From Paenibacillus alkalitolerans (GTDB lineage Bacteria; Bacillota; Bacilli; Paenibacillales; YIM-B00363): a stretch of 64,000 nucleotides of DNA. The notes beneath the pieces were generated by a model. The model had not been told where the DNA came from. It ran no database searches and saw only the letters and a program-made list of their open reading frames with translations. Where the stretch lies: the NCBI RefSeq assembly GCF_016482785.1, contig NZ_JAEMXM010000017.1:51812-115811 (forward strand), read 5' to 3'. The position numbers were made by a program, and so were the translations under genes. Numbering within the stretch: position 1 is the stretch's first letter; each line of letters begins with the position of its first letter. This document shows, piece by piece, positions 49,947 to 59,133 of this stretch.

Positions 49947-50255
49947 TTACCGCTCTCCGCCATGCAGGCGATGCTTCAAGCGGGCGCTCTCTCTCGCTTC
50001 TTTCTCCTTCTCGTTGACGGCGGACACCGGGATGTTCGCTTTCGCAGCCGCTCCTTCGTTCGTATGACGCTCGTCTTCGTACTTGTCTTCCAGAGGGAAC
50101 GAGACCAACCGGTAATCCACTTTGCCGAGCTGCGGATCCATGGGGAATTCGTCGCCCGCCTTCAACTCGACTTCATGTCCGTAATTGTCTTGGTACACTC
50201 CGCTCGTTTCCGCCACATCTCCGGACATCGGGTGCATCTCTTTGTCGTTAGCCAA
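49947..50255 (-). CDS. Hydrophilic hypothetical protein with YjzC-like core
   Basis: 102 residues, TTG start after AAAGGAGGCACG. The core SGVYQDNYGHEVELKAGDEF resembles YjzC-type small proteins (an -ELK-GD-FP- motif); the C-terminal half is charged and helical (NEKEKEARESARLKHRLHG). No catalytic residues are evident. Own terminator. Function unknown. Confidence 0.65.
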   Translation of the reverse strand: MANDKEMHPMSGDVAETSGVYQDNYGHEVELKAGDEFPMDPQLGKVDYRLVSFPLEDKYEDERHTNEGAAAKANIPVSAVNEKEKEARESARLKHRLHGGER

Positions 50256-50352
50256 GGGACGTGCCTCCTTTATCAGCCAAAAGTGCAGTATCGGAGTTAC
50301 TTTTCCCTGCGGGTCCGGTTTTCATGTAGAGTTGATTTATGATCCCCGGCCT

Positions 50353-51519
50353 TCAACGAAACACTCGTAAAGGGAACCACATGTAGAAGAGGCCGATGAA
50401 CAGGAACATGGACGCGCTTATAAGGAACGGCAGAGAGAGCCCGAAAGAGTCGGCGAGAAGACCTCCGACAGCCGGGCCGATCATGACGCCGATTCCCTCG
50501 ACGGTGGAAAATATGCCCCATCCGATCCCCTTCTGCTTCGGCGGCACGAACGCGGCCAGCAGAGCGTTCCATGCAGGCAGCACGGCGGCGTACGACAGGC
50601 CGAGCACGATCGCCCACAGGAAGGCGATCCATAACGTATCGACGGTCGTTATGGAATACAATCCGAAAGCGAATAACGCGAAACCGAGCACCAGGAACCA
50701 TTTCTTACCGAGCTTGTCGCTTAACTTTCCCATAGGTATCAGACCGGCCACGGCGAAACCGCCGCCGGTCAGCAGGAAGAACGAATACTGCGAGTTCGTG
50801 AGCTGCAGTTGATCCCCCGCGAAGGTCGGCAAAATCGGTATGAGCATGCTCGCGCCCAGTGTTTGTAAAATCATGCCGGGCAGCAGAGGACGCATGTCCC
50901 GTAGGCGCTCCCACAACGCGCCGAATTGTTCCGACATCGGGACGGAGTGCGTATGAACATGAGAGTTGGGTATGAGCCATGAAACGACCCATGCAGCCAC
51001 GGTCATGCCCAGCAGTATGGTGAACGAAATGTAGTAGCCGAACCAGTCGAGGAAGAAGTTCATCAATACCGGGCCAAGGCCGAGACCTAGCATCCACGCC
51101 ATATAAAGCACGCCCATCTGATGCCCGCGCTCCCGTTCGGATACGCTGCTCATGCCGATGATCCAGATGGGAGAGAAGCCGATTCCGAACACGGCCGCTC
51201 CCAACACAAGCAGCCAAGCATAGACGGAATATTGCAATAAAATAAGGCCGATGAACGACACCGCGAAGCTGGCTTGCAAAATCCACTGCATCGGCAATCG
51301 GTCCAACAGCACTCCGACGCCCAATTTGGAAACCGTATCCGCCACATAATGCGCGGTGACGGCGACGCCTACGGCGGTCAAAGTCAAATACAATTCATCG
51401 ACCGCGTATTTCTGTATGTATGAAATCAAGATCGCCCCGCGCACGAATTCAATAAAGAAGAACACGGTTGCGAGGCGAACGAGATTAACGGGAATCGATA
51501 AACTACGAAATGCGCTCAC
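50353..51519 (-). CDS. Major facilitator superfamily transporter
   Basis: 388-residue, ~12-helix MFS protein. The loop 2-3 motif reads GVLLDRLPMQWIL and loop 8-9 GKLSDKLGKKWFLVLG, both with the conserved G-x3-D-R/K-x-G form. It follows the glycosyltransferase gene with a 17-base overlap. GTG start after AAGGAGAGTG. In related genomes UgtP-like genes can neighbour lipid flippases (LtaA is an MFS protein), so flipping of the glycolipid anchor is possible (inference). Confidence 0.85.
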   Translation of the reverse strand: MSAFRSLSIPVNLVRLATVFFFIEFVRGAILISYIQKYAVDELYLTLTAVGVAVTAHYVADTVSKLGVGVLLDRLPMQWILQASFAVSFIGLILLQYSVYAWLLVLGAAVFGIGFSPIWIIGMSSVSERERGHQMGVLYMAWMLGLGLGPVLMNFFLDWFGYYISFTILLGMTVAAWVVSWLIPNSHVHTHSVPMSEQFGALWERLRDMRPLLPGMILQTLGASMLIPILPTFAGDQLQLTNSQYSFFLLTGGGFAVAGLIPMGKLSDKLGKKWFLVLGFALFAFGLYSITTVDTLWIAFLWAIVLGLSYAAVLPAWNALLAAFVPPKQKGIGWGIFSTVEGIGVMIGPAVGGLLADSFGLSLPFLISASMFLFIGLFYMWFPLRVFR

Positions 51520-52681
51520 TTGACACTCTCCTTATCTCCGAAGCCGCACGCGTCTCGTATCGATACGTCTGTAAATCCGCCAGTATGTCTTGTACGATCA
51601 TTTCCGTAGACCGTTGTTTTCGAAGCGACTCGATGATTGACCTTACTTTGTTGCGTTTCTCCTCATTGTCGAGCAATTCCCGGATATGCCCTATAAGCGC
51701 GTCAGAATCATAAGCGATGAAGGCTGCGCCTTTAGAAGCCAAGTACTCGGCGTTATCCCGCTCTTGACCGGGGACCGGCCGCAACAGGGCGATCGGCAGC
51801 AGGCATTGAATCGACTCCATAAGGGTAATGCCTCCTGGCTTCGTGACGATCGTATCCGATATGGCCATGAGCTCATGCATCTCTTGGACGAACCCGAACA
51901 GACGGATGGACGGGTATTGGCGGAGACAGCCGCACATCGTATCGTACAGAGCTTTATTTTTGCCGCAAACCACCAGCAGCTGAGTGTTGGGAAAAGCCGC
52001 CAGGGATTGGCATACTTCCTTGAGCCCTTGCAATACGCCGTAGGAGCCGGCCATGATCAATACTGTTTTTTTGTCGGGATCCAAGTCGTATTTGTTGAAT
52101 AATTCCGACGACCGCTCGACAATTTGGAACTCTTTCTTCAACGGGATGCCGGTCGCTTCGATGCAATGGTCCGGAACGCCGTCCCCGGCGAGTTGCGCTT
52201 TCAAGTCCTCAGACGCCACGTAATATTTGTCCACGAGCGGATGAACCCAGCGCCGATGCATGACGAAATCGGTAATCACATTATAGATGGGAACCGCGAT
52301 TCCGGTTTTTTTGCGCAGTTCCGGCATGACGAGCATCGGAAATGTGTTCAAAACCGCATCGGGCTGTTCTTTGTCGATGATTTCCTTCAGTTTCGACATG
52401 CCGAAGCCGTTAAACCAACTGGAGAACCGGGTGTCGTTGGGCATGTGCCTGGTGCCGTAATACGTCCAGCCGTATAGCTTTGGAAACATCGTGTAACTTT
52501 TTATATATAAAAATTTCATCAGTGAATTCAGTAAAGGATAAGCCTCGGCGAACAGATCGACAAGAACGGCTTTGCATCCTGTTTCGCACTCGAATTGTTC
52601 TTTGAGCGCGCGGGATACTTGAATATGGCCGTCTCCGAAGCTGGCGTATAGAATCAACACTTTCTTATTTACGACCGTCAC
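51503..52681 (-). CDS. MGDG-synthase/UgtP-type diacylglycerol glycosyltransferase 1
   Basis: 392-residue GT28-type glycosyltransferase. N-terminal acceptor motif VLILYASFGDGHIQVSRALK (~residues 7-26) and C-terminal sugar-nucleotide motif DTIVTKPGGITLMESIQCLL (~residues 285-304) are typical of MGDG synthase and processive UgtP. It would transfer glucose or galactose to diacylglycerol at the membrane. GTG 52681 is taken as start, near CAAGGAG; the frame runs further upstream without a good start. A paralogue lies at 54648. Confidence 0.85.
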   Translation of the reverse strand: MTVVNKKVLILYASFGDGHIQVSRALKEQFECETGCKAVLVDLFAEAYPLLNSLMKFLYIKSYTMFPKLYGWTYYGTRHMPNDTRFSSWFNGFGMSKLKEIIDKEQPDAVLNTFPMLVMPELRKKTGIAVPIYNVITDFVMHRRWVHPLVDKYYVASEDLKAQLAGDGVPDHCIEATGIPLKKEFQIVERSSELFNKYDLDPDKKTVLIMAGSYGVLQGLKEVCQSLAAFPNTQLLVVCGKNKALYDTMCGCLRQYPSIRLFGFVQEMHELMAISDTIVTKPGGITLMESIQCLLPIALLRPVPGQERDNAEYLASKGAAFIAYDSDALIGHIRELLDNEEKRNKVRSIIESLRKQRSTEMIVQDILADLQTYRYETRAASEIRRVSSERIS

Positions 52682-53080
52682 GCGAACAGTCAACTCCTTG
52701 CTGCATGAACTTCGTTCCTCTAAAGGACAAACCCGCTTCATTGTTAACATCAGAAGTAAGTTATTAGACGTATTCGCCTTTCTGATGTTGCAAGAAAAAC
52801 TTCCTCTAATTGCGGTCTTGCTACTCATGCATGTGCTTCGATGAAGTTTTTCTTTATGTGCTTGGATCAAGGCTTTTCTTATTGTAGCCTATGTATGTGA
52901 AATTAATATTAACTTTACTTTCCTGTTATAACGGCATATCTTATTGTAACGAATTTGCCGAGCGATTGCACACGGCTTTCGAATAAGCTTACCCCCGACC
53001 TTAGACGGGGAAAAACCGGCATTTCGTCTGCTTTGTCATATAACGGAAAATAAAGGATATATTAGTTTATTGGAGGAAAT

Positions 53081-53227
53081 GTGGCCCATTTTAGAAATAG
53101 GAGGCAAGAAATAAGGGACATATTGGACAGATTATTGTATTATGGATGTATAGAGCATTACTGCCTGACCTATCTGCCGAAAACAACTTACGGAGAGGAG
53201 CAAGCTTATGGCTGCAAAAGGAAGTAA
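53081..53227 (+). CDS. Possible 48-residue small protein
   Basis: GTG 53081 follows TTGGAGGAAAT, with a promoter-like TTGTCA (53033) and GATATA (53056) at 17-bp spacing. Peptide starts MAHFRNRRQEIRDILDRLLY and has three Cys. It overlaps the next gene by 20 bases. No family recognised. In the gap 52682-53080 only a CCCCG/CGGGG hairpin near 53000 and this promoter are visible. Confidence 0.35.
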   Translation: MAHFRNRRQEIRDILDRLLYYGCIEHYCLTYLPKTTYGEEQAYGCKRK

Positions 53228-53396
53228 TGAAGTGAAGGAAAGCGTGAAGGAGATGGCGAGGATTTACAGACCGTCAAATCCGCGGAAGTTCGTGAGGGAA
53301 TACGTGAAAAAATACCGCATTCCGGGAGGATACGAAGACGTGCTTACACGGCTTGTCGAGAGCGAAATGGCAAAGCTCGGCAGCACGGTTTCTTAA
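53208..53396 (+). CDS. Small basic hypothetical protein, 62 residues
   Basis: MAAKGSNEVKESVKEMARIY, then RPSNPRKFVREYVKKYRIPG, then a short helix. Charged, probably helical. ATG follows GGAGAGGAGC. A UUCG-loop terminator comes 14 bp after the stop, which supports a real transcript. No named family. Confidence 0.65.
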   Translation: MAAKGSNEVKESVKEMARIYRPSNPRKFVREYVKKYRIPGGYEDVLTRLVESEMAKLGSTVS

Positions 53397-53411
53397 TATA
53401 ACGACGACAGG

Positions 53412-53442
53412 GAGGACCGCTTCGGCGGTCTTTTTTTTTTTT
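53412..53442 (+). terminator. UUCG-tetraloop terminator
   Basis: GACCGC-TTCG-GCGGTC (53415-53430) followed by twelve T (53431-53442). A textbook stable terminator. Confidence 0.9.
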
Positions 53443-53609
53443 ACATCGACGAACTCCCCTGTTTCAGGTGAAACTTGGGAGCTCTCTTTTTGCTTTAATC
53501 CAACGAACCCTGGGGCAGGAAGCAATTTTGAACAGTTACAACTATACGCATCAAGATCCGATTCAAGCTTGCAAAAGTATTGCGGAGCGGTGTTAAGGTT
53601 AACCCCATG

Positions 53610-54509
53610 TTATCCGTTAAAAATGACAGGCACCGCTTCTTTTCGAATATCAATCTCTATTGGCGTTTGCCCGATTATTTCGCCATCTCCATGGGCTATC
53701 ATGGGAGAACTTGACACAACCTTCACTTCTTTCCCCCGCAGAATGGAAACTCCGGAATGTGAAATATGCTTTCCTTTAAACACCAGGGGGAAAACCCGGA
53801 CAAGCTCGAATCGCGATATCCCGTGAACGATACAAATATCAAGCACCCCGTCCGAATAAGAAGCGCCGGGACAGATGACCATCCCCCCGCCATAATTCGG
53901 GAAATTGGCTGCGGCAATCAACCACACGTTTGAAAACGTCATTTCCGTTTCATCCACCTTAAGGGTTGCCGTGACAGGCCGATAGCGCAGCAATACCTGA
54001 AGTAAGCTGAGTACATATGACAGATGTCCCAGGCGAAAAAAATTAAACCATTTCTTATACCCGCTGTCGTTCACGGTTTGCGCCACTTTTCCGTCAATCC
54101 CGATCCCGACGACGGTTAGACAATATTTGTCTCCGGTTTTCGCAACATCTATTTTTTTAATTCCGCCTTCGAATAAATAATCAAGCGCTTTCTTCGGGTG
54201 TAACGGAATCCCCAAAGCTCTCGCAAAATCGTTCCCCGTGCCGGCAGGAATGATTCCTAACGGCACATTATATCCGATCAACTCAGGTATAACGCTTTGC
54301 AGCGTGCCGTCGCCTCCTACTATTACCAATACGGTCCGATTGCAGTCTTTTGCAACAAGCTGCCGTACAAGGTCCGCAGCATGTGCCGAGTTTACCGAAA
54401 ATTCAACATGATAACCTATTTGTTGCCGTTGGAGCAGCGGTTCGACGGCTTTCCAGACCTTCTTTCCTTTTCCGTTCCCCGCCATCTTATTAACTACAAA
54501 ATTATACAA
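53610..54509 (-). CDS. dagK: Diacylglycerol kinase family lipid kinase
   Basis: 299-residue DagK/YegS-type kinase. N-terminal NFVVNKMAGNGKGKKVW; the catalytic GGDGTLQSV (~residue 65); GIIPAGTGNDFARALGIPLH; and the C-terminal acid in DGVLDICIV. It phosphorylates diacylglycerol or a similar lipid. TTG 54509 is used as start. Divergent from the glycosyltransferase operon, whose substrate is also DAG, so the two directions compete for the same lipid (inference). Confidence 0.9.
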   Translation of the reverse strand: MYNFVVNKMAGNGKGKKVWKAVEPLLQRQQIGYHVEFSVNSAHAADLVRQLVAKDCNRTVLVIVGGDGTLQSVIPELIGYNVPLGIIPAGTGNDFARALGIPLHPKKALDYLFEGGIKKIDVAKTGDKYCLTVVGIGIDGKVAQTVNDSGYKKWFNFFRLGHLSYVLSLLQVLLRYRPVTATLKVDETEMTFSNVWLIAAANFPNYGGGMVICPGASYSDGVLDICIVHGISRFELVRVFPLVFKGKHISHSGVSILRGKEVKVVSSSPMIAHGDGEIIGQTPIEIDIRKEAVPVIFNG

Positions 54510-54647
54510 ACGAATGATCCCTCACAATCTTCCCCCATATAGTAATAATTCCCAACACAGCCGATCAACTATACAGAACTGCGGCTGAATACAGTTAATA
54601 AATTCGTGCATAATAGCATTCAGCAAATTGTCAGCGGAGGAAAAATT

Positions 54648-55805
54648 ATGCACAAGAAGGTATTAATCCTCTCGGAAGCATTCGGCAGCGGCCACACAAA
54701 AGCAGCCGAGGCGTTGGCTGAAGGCGTTTCACTTCAGGAACCGTCAATCCAAACGCAAATCATCGAAACGGGAAAATTGCTTCACCCGGTCAAAAGCGAA
54801 CTGGTTCTCCGCACTTATAAGCAAATCATCGCGACTTGTCCTTATTTGTGGAAAATAATATATCATCGTCTGACAAAACAAAATCAGCCTGTTCCGTACT
54901 GGCTGCAGTTTATGATTTACCGGTTGTTTCATCGCAATATCGAAACTGTCCTGGAACAAATGAACCCCGATTTGGTTATTTGCACTCACCCTTTCAGCAG
55001 CTCTACGTTATCCCGGGTAAAAAAAAACGGGTATCCGGTCAGCTTGTGTACGGTTATTACCGATTTTCACGCACACCGGGTATGGGTGCATCCCGAAGTG
55101 GATCTCTATATCGTATCGAATGATGAAGTTTGCCGGCAATTAATCCAAATGGGAATTCAAAAACATAGGATAACCGTTGCAGGAATTCCGATTAAATCAA
55201 GTTTTTGGATGCAAAACAGCAAGCAAGAGGCAAGAAGAAAACTGAATTTGAAAAATATGCCTACCGTTTTGGTGATGGGAGGGGGCCTCGGATTAGGTGG
55301 GATCCGCGATGTGGCTCGTTGGTTGATGAAGTGGAAAGAAAGCATTCAGTTGATCATTTGTACCGGATTCAACGATTCGCTCAGAATTTCCTTTGAGCGC
55401 GATAAACATTTTCGACACCCCCATATCGTTATTGTCGGATTTGTAGATAACATCGATGAGTTGCTTGATGCGGCGGACTTACTGGTAACGAAGCCGGGCG
55501 GATTAACATGCTTCGAAGCATTGAGTAAAGGTGTGCCGATGCTTATTTATCAACCGATTCCCGGCCATGAGGAATATAATTGCAATCATCTCGTGAAGCA
55601 CCATATGGCCATCCGAATTAATAACCGGCAGGATACGGATCGCTGGATCGAAAAGCTGCTGTTTTTTCCCGAAGCACTCGAACGGTTATCCCAAAACATG
55701 AAACAGTTTCAACAAAAGATGAATCCGTATGCCGGTGTGAAAGCAGTTATAGACCTTCTCGCCAATAATGAAGCCACACAATTCGGAGATGGGCCAAATG
55801 TATAA
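54648..55805 (+). CDS. MGDG-synthase/UgtP-type glycosyltransferase 2
   Basis: 385-residue paralogue of the protein at 51503. Acceptor motif VLILSEAFGSGHTKAAEALA (~residues 5-24), CTHPFSSSTLSRVKKNGYPV, and donor motif LLVTKPGGLTCFEALSKG (~residues 282-299). ATG 54648 follows GCGGAGGAAAAA. First gene of an overlapping group with a lipase, a zinc dehydrogenase and a class II aldolase. Which sugar it transfers is unknown. Confidence 0.85.
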   Translation: MHKKVLILSEAFGSGHTKAAEALAEGVSLQEPSIQTQIIETGKLLHPVKSELVLRTYKQIIATCPYLWKIIYHRLTKQNQPVPYWLQFMIYRLFHRNIETVLEQMNPDLVICTHPFSSSTLSRVKKNGYPVSLCTVITDFHAHRVWVHPEVDLYIVSNDEVCRQLIQMGIQKHRITVAGIPIKSSFWMQNSKQEARRKLNLKNMPTVLVMGGGLGLGGIRDVARWLMKWKESIQLIICTGFNDSLRISFERDKHFRHPHIVIVGFVDNIDELLDAADLLVTKPGGLTCFEALSKGVPMLIYQPIPGHEEYNCNHLVKHHMAIRINNRQDTDRWIEKLLFFPEALERLSQNMKQFQQKMNPYAGVKAVIDLLANNEATQFGDGPNV

Positions 55806-56721
55806 AAATCCCAAGGAAGGAACATATTATAGTCGTACGCGGGATATGAAACTGTTTTACCGATTGTGGAAACCCGGTCATCCTCAAGGATTGATGCTTT
55901 TCCTTCATGGCGCCGGGGAACATTCCGGACAATACTCGCATATAGGCGTTGAATGTTTGCAACGGCATATTGCATTCATTGCTCCCGATTTGCGCGGATT
56001 CGGCAAGTCGGAGGGAAGTCGGGGCTATATCCGGCAGTTCAAGGACTATCTGGATGACTTGGATGAATTGGTCATTCAACTTCGGAATCAGTTCTCGGAT
56101 CTGCCGCTTTATTTGTTCGGTCATAGTTTGGGCGGCCTCGTTGCCGTCCGGTACGCCCAGCAGTTCTGCGACAAAGTGACGGGAGTCATATTGTCGTCTC
56201 CGGCCCTGGGGATTCGCCTGAAGCTTCCATATTTCATTAAAAAATCCATCGATATGGTTTCGTTTTTGGCTCCCGCTTTACCCCTTGAACTTGTAAAGTG
56301 GAACGAATCTTTGAGAAGGATGAAATGGTTTCAACCGCGTTTGCCGGATTGGACCAACAGATTGCTCGAGGATCCGCTGGCAACGATCCGCTATACTCCC
56401 CGATGGTTCACCGAACTGCTGCATAGCGGGACTGCGGCATTAACCGATGTGAAGCAATTTCAATCCCCCATCTTATGCCTTTACGACCGATATGACACGG
56501 TTGTCAATTCCGGTCTCATTGAGCGATTTATCGAAAGTATCGCCTCCAATGAAAAAGATTGCTTCGTGTTCACCAAAGGAAATCATCAGTTTCTGCATGA
56601 CGGAGAAGTGCTGCGGCATGTTTTTCGCTGGTTGGACACGCGCATGGGCGGCCGGAATCGCCCGATAGAAGTTTCAGAAAACATTCTCGAGGGTGATTGC
56701 GATGCAGTCCTTGAAATTTGA
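55798..56721 (+). CDS. Monoglyceride-lipase-type alpha/beta hydrolase
   Basis: 307 residues. Oxyanion motif LFLHGAGEHSGQY (~residue 34), nucleophile elbow FGHSLGGL (Ser ~residue 108), acid in YDRYDTVV and His in GNHQFLHD. The HGxGEHSGxY form is typical of monoacylglycerol lipases and lysophospholipases. ATG 55798 is nine bases after GGAG and overlaps the glycosyltransferase gene. It also overlaps the next gene by 20 bases. Confidence 0.88.
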   Translation: MYKNPKEGTYYSRTRDMKLFYRLWKPGHPQGLMLFLHGAGEHSGQYSHIGVECLQRHIAFIAPDLRGFGKSEGSRGYIRQFKDYLDDLDELVIQLRNQFSDLPLYLFGHSLGGLVAVRYAQQFCDKVTGVILSSPALGIRLKLPYFIKKSIDMVSFLAPALPLELVKWNESLRRMKWFQPRLPDWTNRLLEDPLATIRYTPRWFTELLHSGTAALTDVKQFQSPILCLYDRYDTVVNSGLIERFIESIASNEKDCFVFTKGNHQFLHDGEVLRHVFRWLDTRMGGRNRPIEVSENILEGDCDAVLEI

Positions 56722-57931
56722 ATTTTCTATCCCGCGATACATATTCGGCAAGACGATAGGCAGAATGTTTCCTTCGCTTCTTTGGAATTCCGGTTTTTCC
56801 TGCTTGAGGTTTCGGGAAACGGCCGATCCTGACCTTCCAAACGACCGGTGGGTCAAGATCAGAGTAACATATGGCGGCATTTGCGGCAGCGACATTAATC
56901 TGATTAATTTGCACGATAGTCCTTCCACCTCTCCTTTTGCTTCATTTCCGTTCACAATCGGCCACGAAGCGGTGGGAACGATCAGCGAAGCGGGTGCGGC
57001 GGTAACGGGGTTCCAGATAGGCGACCGCGTCGCGGTTGATCCGATACTGTCCTGCATGGCTAGAGGATTCTCCGATCCTTGCGACGCATGCCGGCGCGGA
57101 GATTACAGTATTTGCAGCCAAATGACGGACGGCGATATCGCGCCGGGGCTGTTGATCGGCGCGTGCAGGGATACAGGGGGAAGCTGGAGCGCTTATCTGG
57201 TCGCGCACCATAGTCAAGTCATTAAGCTGCCCGATGAAATAACCGATGCGAACGGCGTTATGATCGAACCTTTCAGCTGCGCGCTTCACAGCGTGATGCG
57301 AAACCGTCCGGGAGATGACGATACCGTTCTTGTTGTCGGCGCCGGAACGATAGGCATCTGTGTGGTGGCCGCCATTCGCGCATTGGATATCGCAAGTAAA
57401 ATTGTAGTTGTATGCAAATACGATTATCAGTCGAAATTGGCGCTCCGCTACGGCGCCGATGAAGTCATTCGTCTTGGCGGAAAGGACTACAAAAGCATTT
57501 ATGAAACCGCCGAAGCGCTGGGGGCAAGAGTGTTGAAACCGGTCATCGGGCCGCCTGTCATTCAAGGAGGAGCGGATATAGTCTTCGAATGTGTCGGAAA
57601 GAGCAATAGCGTTAATGACGCGCTTCGTTTTGCCAGAAGCGGGGGCAAGGTGGTGCTTCTCGGATTGGCCGGCCTCTTGGATCGAATCGATTGGACAACG
57701 GTTTGGCTCAACGAATTGGACGTCAAAGGAAGTTTTGCTTACGGCATGGAGGAGTTCAACGGAAAGCGGATGAGAACAATGGAAGTCGCCATAGAGTTGA
57801 TGAGAAGCGGAAAAATGGATTTGTCCCCGCTGGTCACTCATCGATTTCCTCTCGAAAAATACAAAGACGCTTTGGCGACGGTTGTCAATAAAGGAAAAGA
57901 GGCTTGTATGAAAGCTGTGTTCGAACCTTAA
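56702..57931 (+). CDS. Zinc-dependent medium-chain dehydrogenase
   Basis: 409-residue MDR protein. Catalytic-zinc site: YGGICGSDINL (Cys), TIGHEAVGTI (His-Glu). A structural-zinc-like cluster follows around CMARGFSDPCDACRRGDYSIC. NAD(P) motif VVGAGTIGICVVAAI (~residue 206). It would oxidise an alcohol or polyol. ATG 56702 follows GAGGGTGATTG. Third gene of the glycosyltransferase-lipase-dehydrogenase-aldolase group. Confidence 0.88.
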   Translation: MQSLKFEFSIPRYIFGKTIGRMFPSLLWNSGFSCLRFRETADPDLPNDRWVKIRVTYGGICGSDINLINLHDSPSTSPFASFPFTIGHEAVGTISEAGAAVTGFQIGDRVAVDPILSCMARGFSDPCDACRRGDYSICSQMTDGDIAPGLLIGACRDTGGSWSAYLVAHHSQVIKLPDEITDANGVMIEPFSCALHSVMRNRPGDDDTVLVVGAGTIGICVVAAIRALDIASKIVVVCKYDYQSKLALRYGADEVIRLGGKDYKSIYETAEALGARVLKPVIGPPVIQGGADIVFECVGKSNSVNDALRFARSGGKVVLLGLAGLLDRIDWTTVWLNELDVKGSFAYGMEEFNGKRMRTMEVAIELMRSGKMDLSPLVTHRFPLEKYKDALATVVNKGKEACMKAVFEP

Positions 57932-57972
57932 GGAATGATTGTTTCATCACATACGACAGGAGGACACCTTGA

Positions 57973-59061
57973 ATGCACAGTTTCACCATTACAGGCACAT
58001 GCGGCAGTTCCTTGCTTCGTCAGTTCGCCGAGGGAATCAGGGATACGTTTCAGTCGAAAGGCTATCGCTATTACCCGGAGCCCATTGATCATATCCGGGT
58101 CGTTTTCAACTTTATTGATACCGGCAATCCCCGGCCGTTCCGCAGGAAAGCGCAAGCTACCTTCGTCGTTTCCATTATGGAAAGCTATAAGAATGAGGAA
58201 CCGATATTAAAATCTGCTTATCCTTATTTGGTCCGTTCCCTTTCTAACCATCTGGTTTACATATGCTGCAGTCACGACCATGCCGATGTATATTTTATTA
58301 CCCCCGAACAAGGATGTTACAAAATCGCGTACTATCCTGGCGACGAGGATTCCTTTTTCCAGAAGTTCTATGAGAGACTTGAGCCGCTCGCATCTTCCCA
58401 GCTCGTGATCAATAATGAGTTTTTCGACGACTTGCCCGAGCAATTGTGGGAGGGGGATGAAATTACGGAAAAACTGAGAACGGTCGGGCAACGGTTGGAT
58501 CAAATGAATTTGCTTCCGGCCCCCTTTCCAATCCAAGAATATTTAACTCCCCGCGATCTCAAGCATTTAAAGAGGCTGTACGGCATCGGAGGGTTAAGCT
58601 ACGGAAATCTAAGCAGCCGGAAAGAGGAAAGCCGCTTTTGGATGAGCGCCGCGGGCTGCAACAAGGCGGATTTGAGAAAAGTCGGTCATCACCTGCTTCT
58701 CGTCAAAGGGTATGACTCCGGTTCAAAGGCTATGGAAATCAGTGTTCCTTCGAATCTTACACCAAATAGAGTTTCCGTTGACGCGATCGAGCATTGGATG
58801 ATCTACTCCCAACATCCGGACGTCGGCGCAATTGTTCATATCCACGCATGGATCGATGGAGTGAAAGGAACGGAAATTAATTATCCGTGCGGAACCATTG
58901 AACTCGCAGAAACCGTGGCGGAGTTGATTAACCGGGAACCTGAGCCCGCAAGGGCGATCATCGGATTGAAGAATCACGGTCTCACCATTACAGGTCCTGA
59001 TTTGGATGATATTTTCGATCGCATTGACGGTCGGGTGATGGCCCAAATTCCGATGACTTAA
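57973..59061 (+). CDS. Class II aldolase/adducin-family protein with extra N-terminal domain
   Basis: 362 residues. The C-terminal ~190 residues are an aldolase II domain: GLSYGNLSSRKEESRFWMSA, the metal histidines in VHIHAWIDG, a Glu/His zone in TIELAETVAELI, and GLKNHGLTITG. The N-terminal ~170 residues (MHSFTITGTCGSSLLRQFAE onward) are unlike standard aldolases and unassigned. ATG follows ACAGGAGGACACC. Last gene of the group; substrate unknown. Confidence 0.8.
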   Translation: MHSFTITGTCGSSLLRQFAEGIRDTFQSKGYRYYPEPIDHIRVVFNFIDTGNPRPFRRKAQATFVVSIMESYKNEEPILKSAYPYLVRSLSNHLVYICCSHDHADVYFITPEQGCYKIAYYPGDEDSFFQKFYERLEPLASSQLVINNEFFDDLPEQLWEGDEITEKLRTVGQRLDQMNLLPAPFPIQEYLTPRDLKHLKRLYGIGGLSYGNLSSRKEESRFWMSAAGCNKADLRKVGHHLLLVKGYDSGSKAMEISVPSNLTPNRVSVDAIEHWMIYSQHPDVGAIVHIHAWIDGVKGTEINYPCGTIELAETVAELINREPEPARAIIGLKNHGLTITGPDLDDIFDRIDGRVMAQIPMT

Positions 59062-59133
59062 TTCGAGCCGGAATGATTAGTGAAAAGGAGGGGAAATTAA
59101 CGGTAACTCGCAGAAACGGAAGGATGAACGGAA

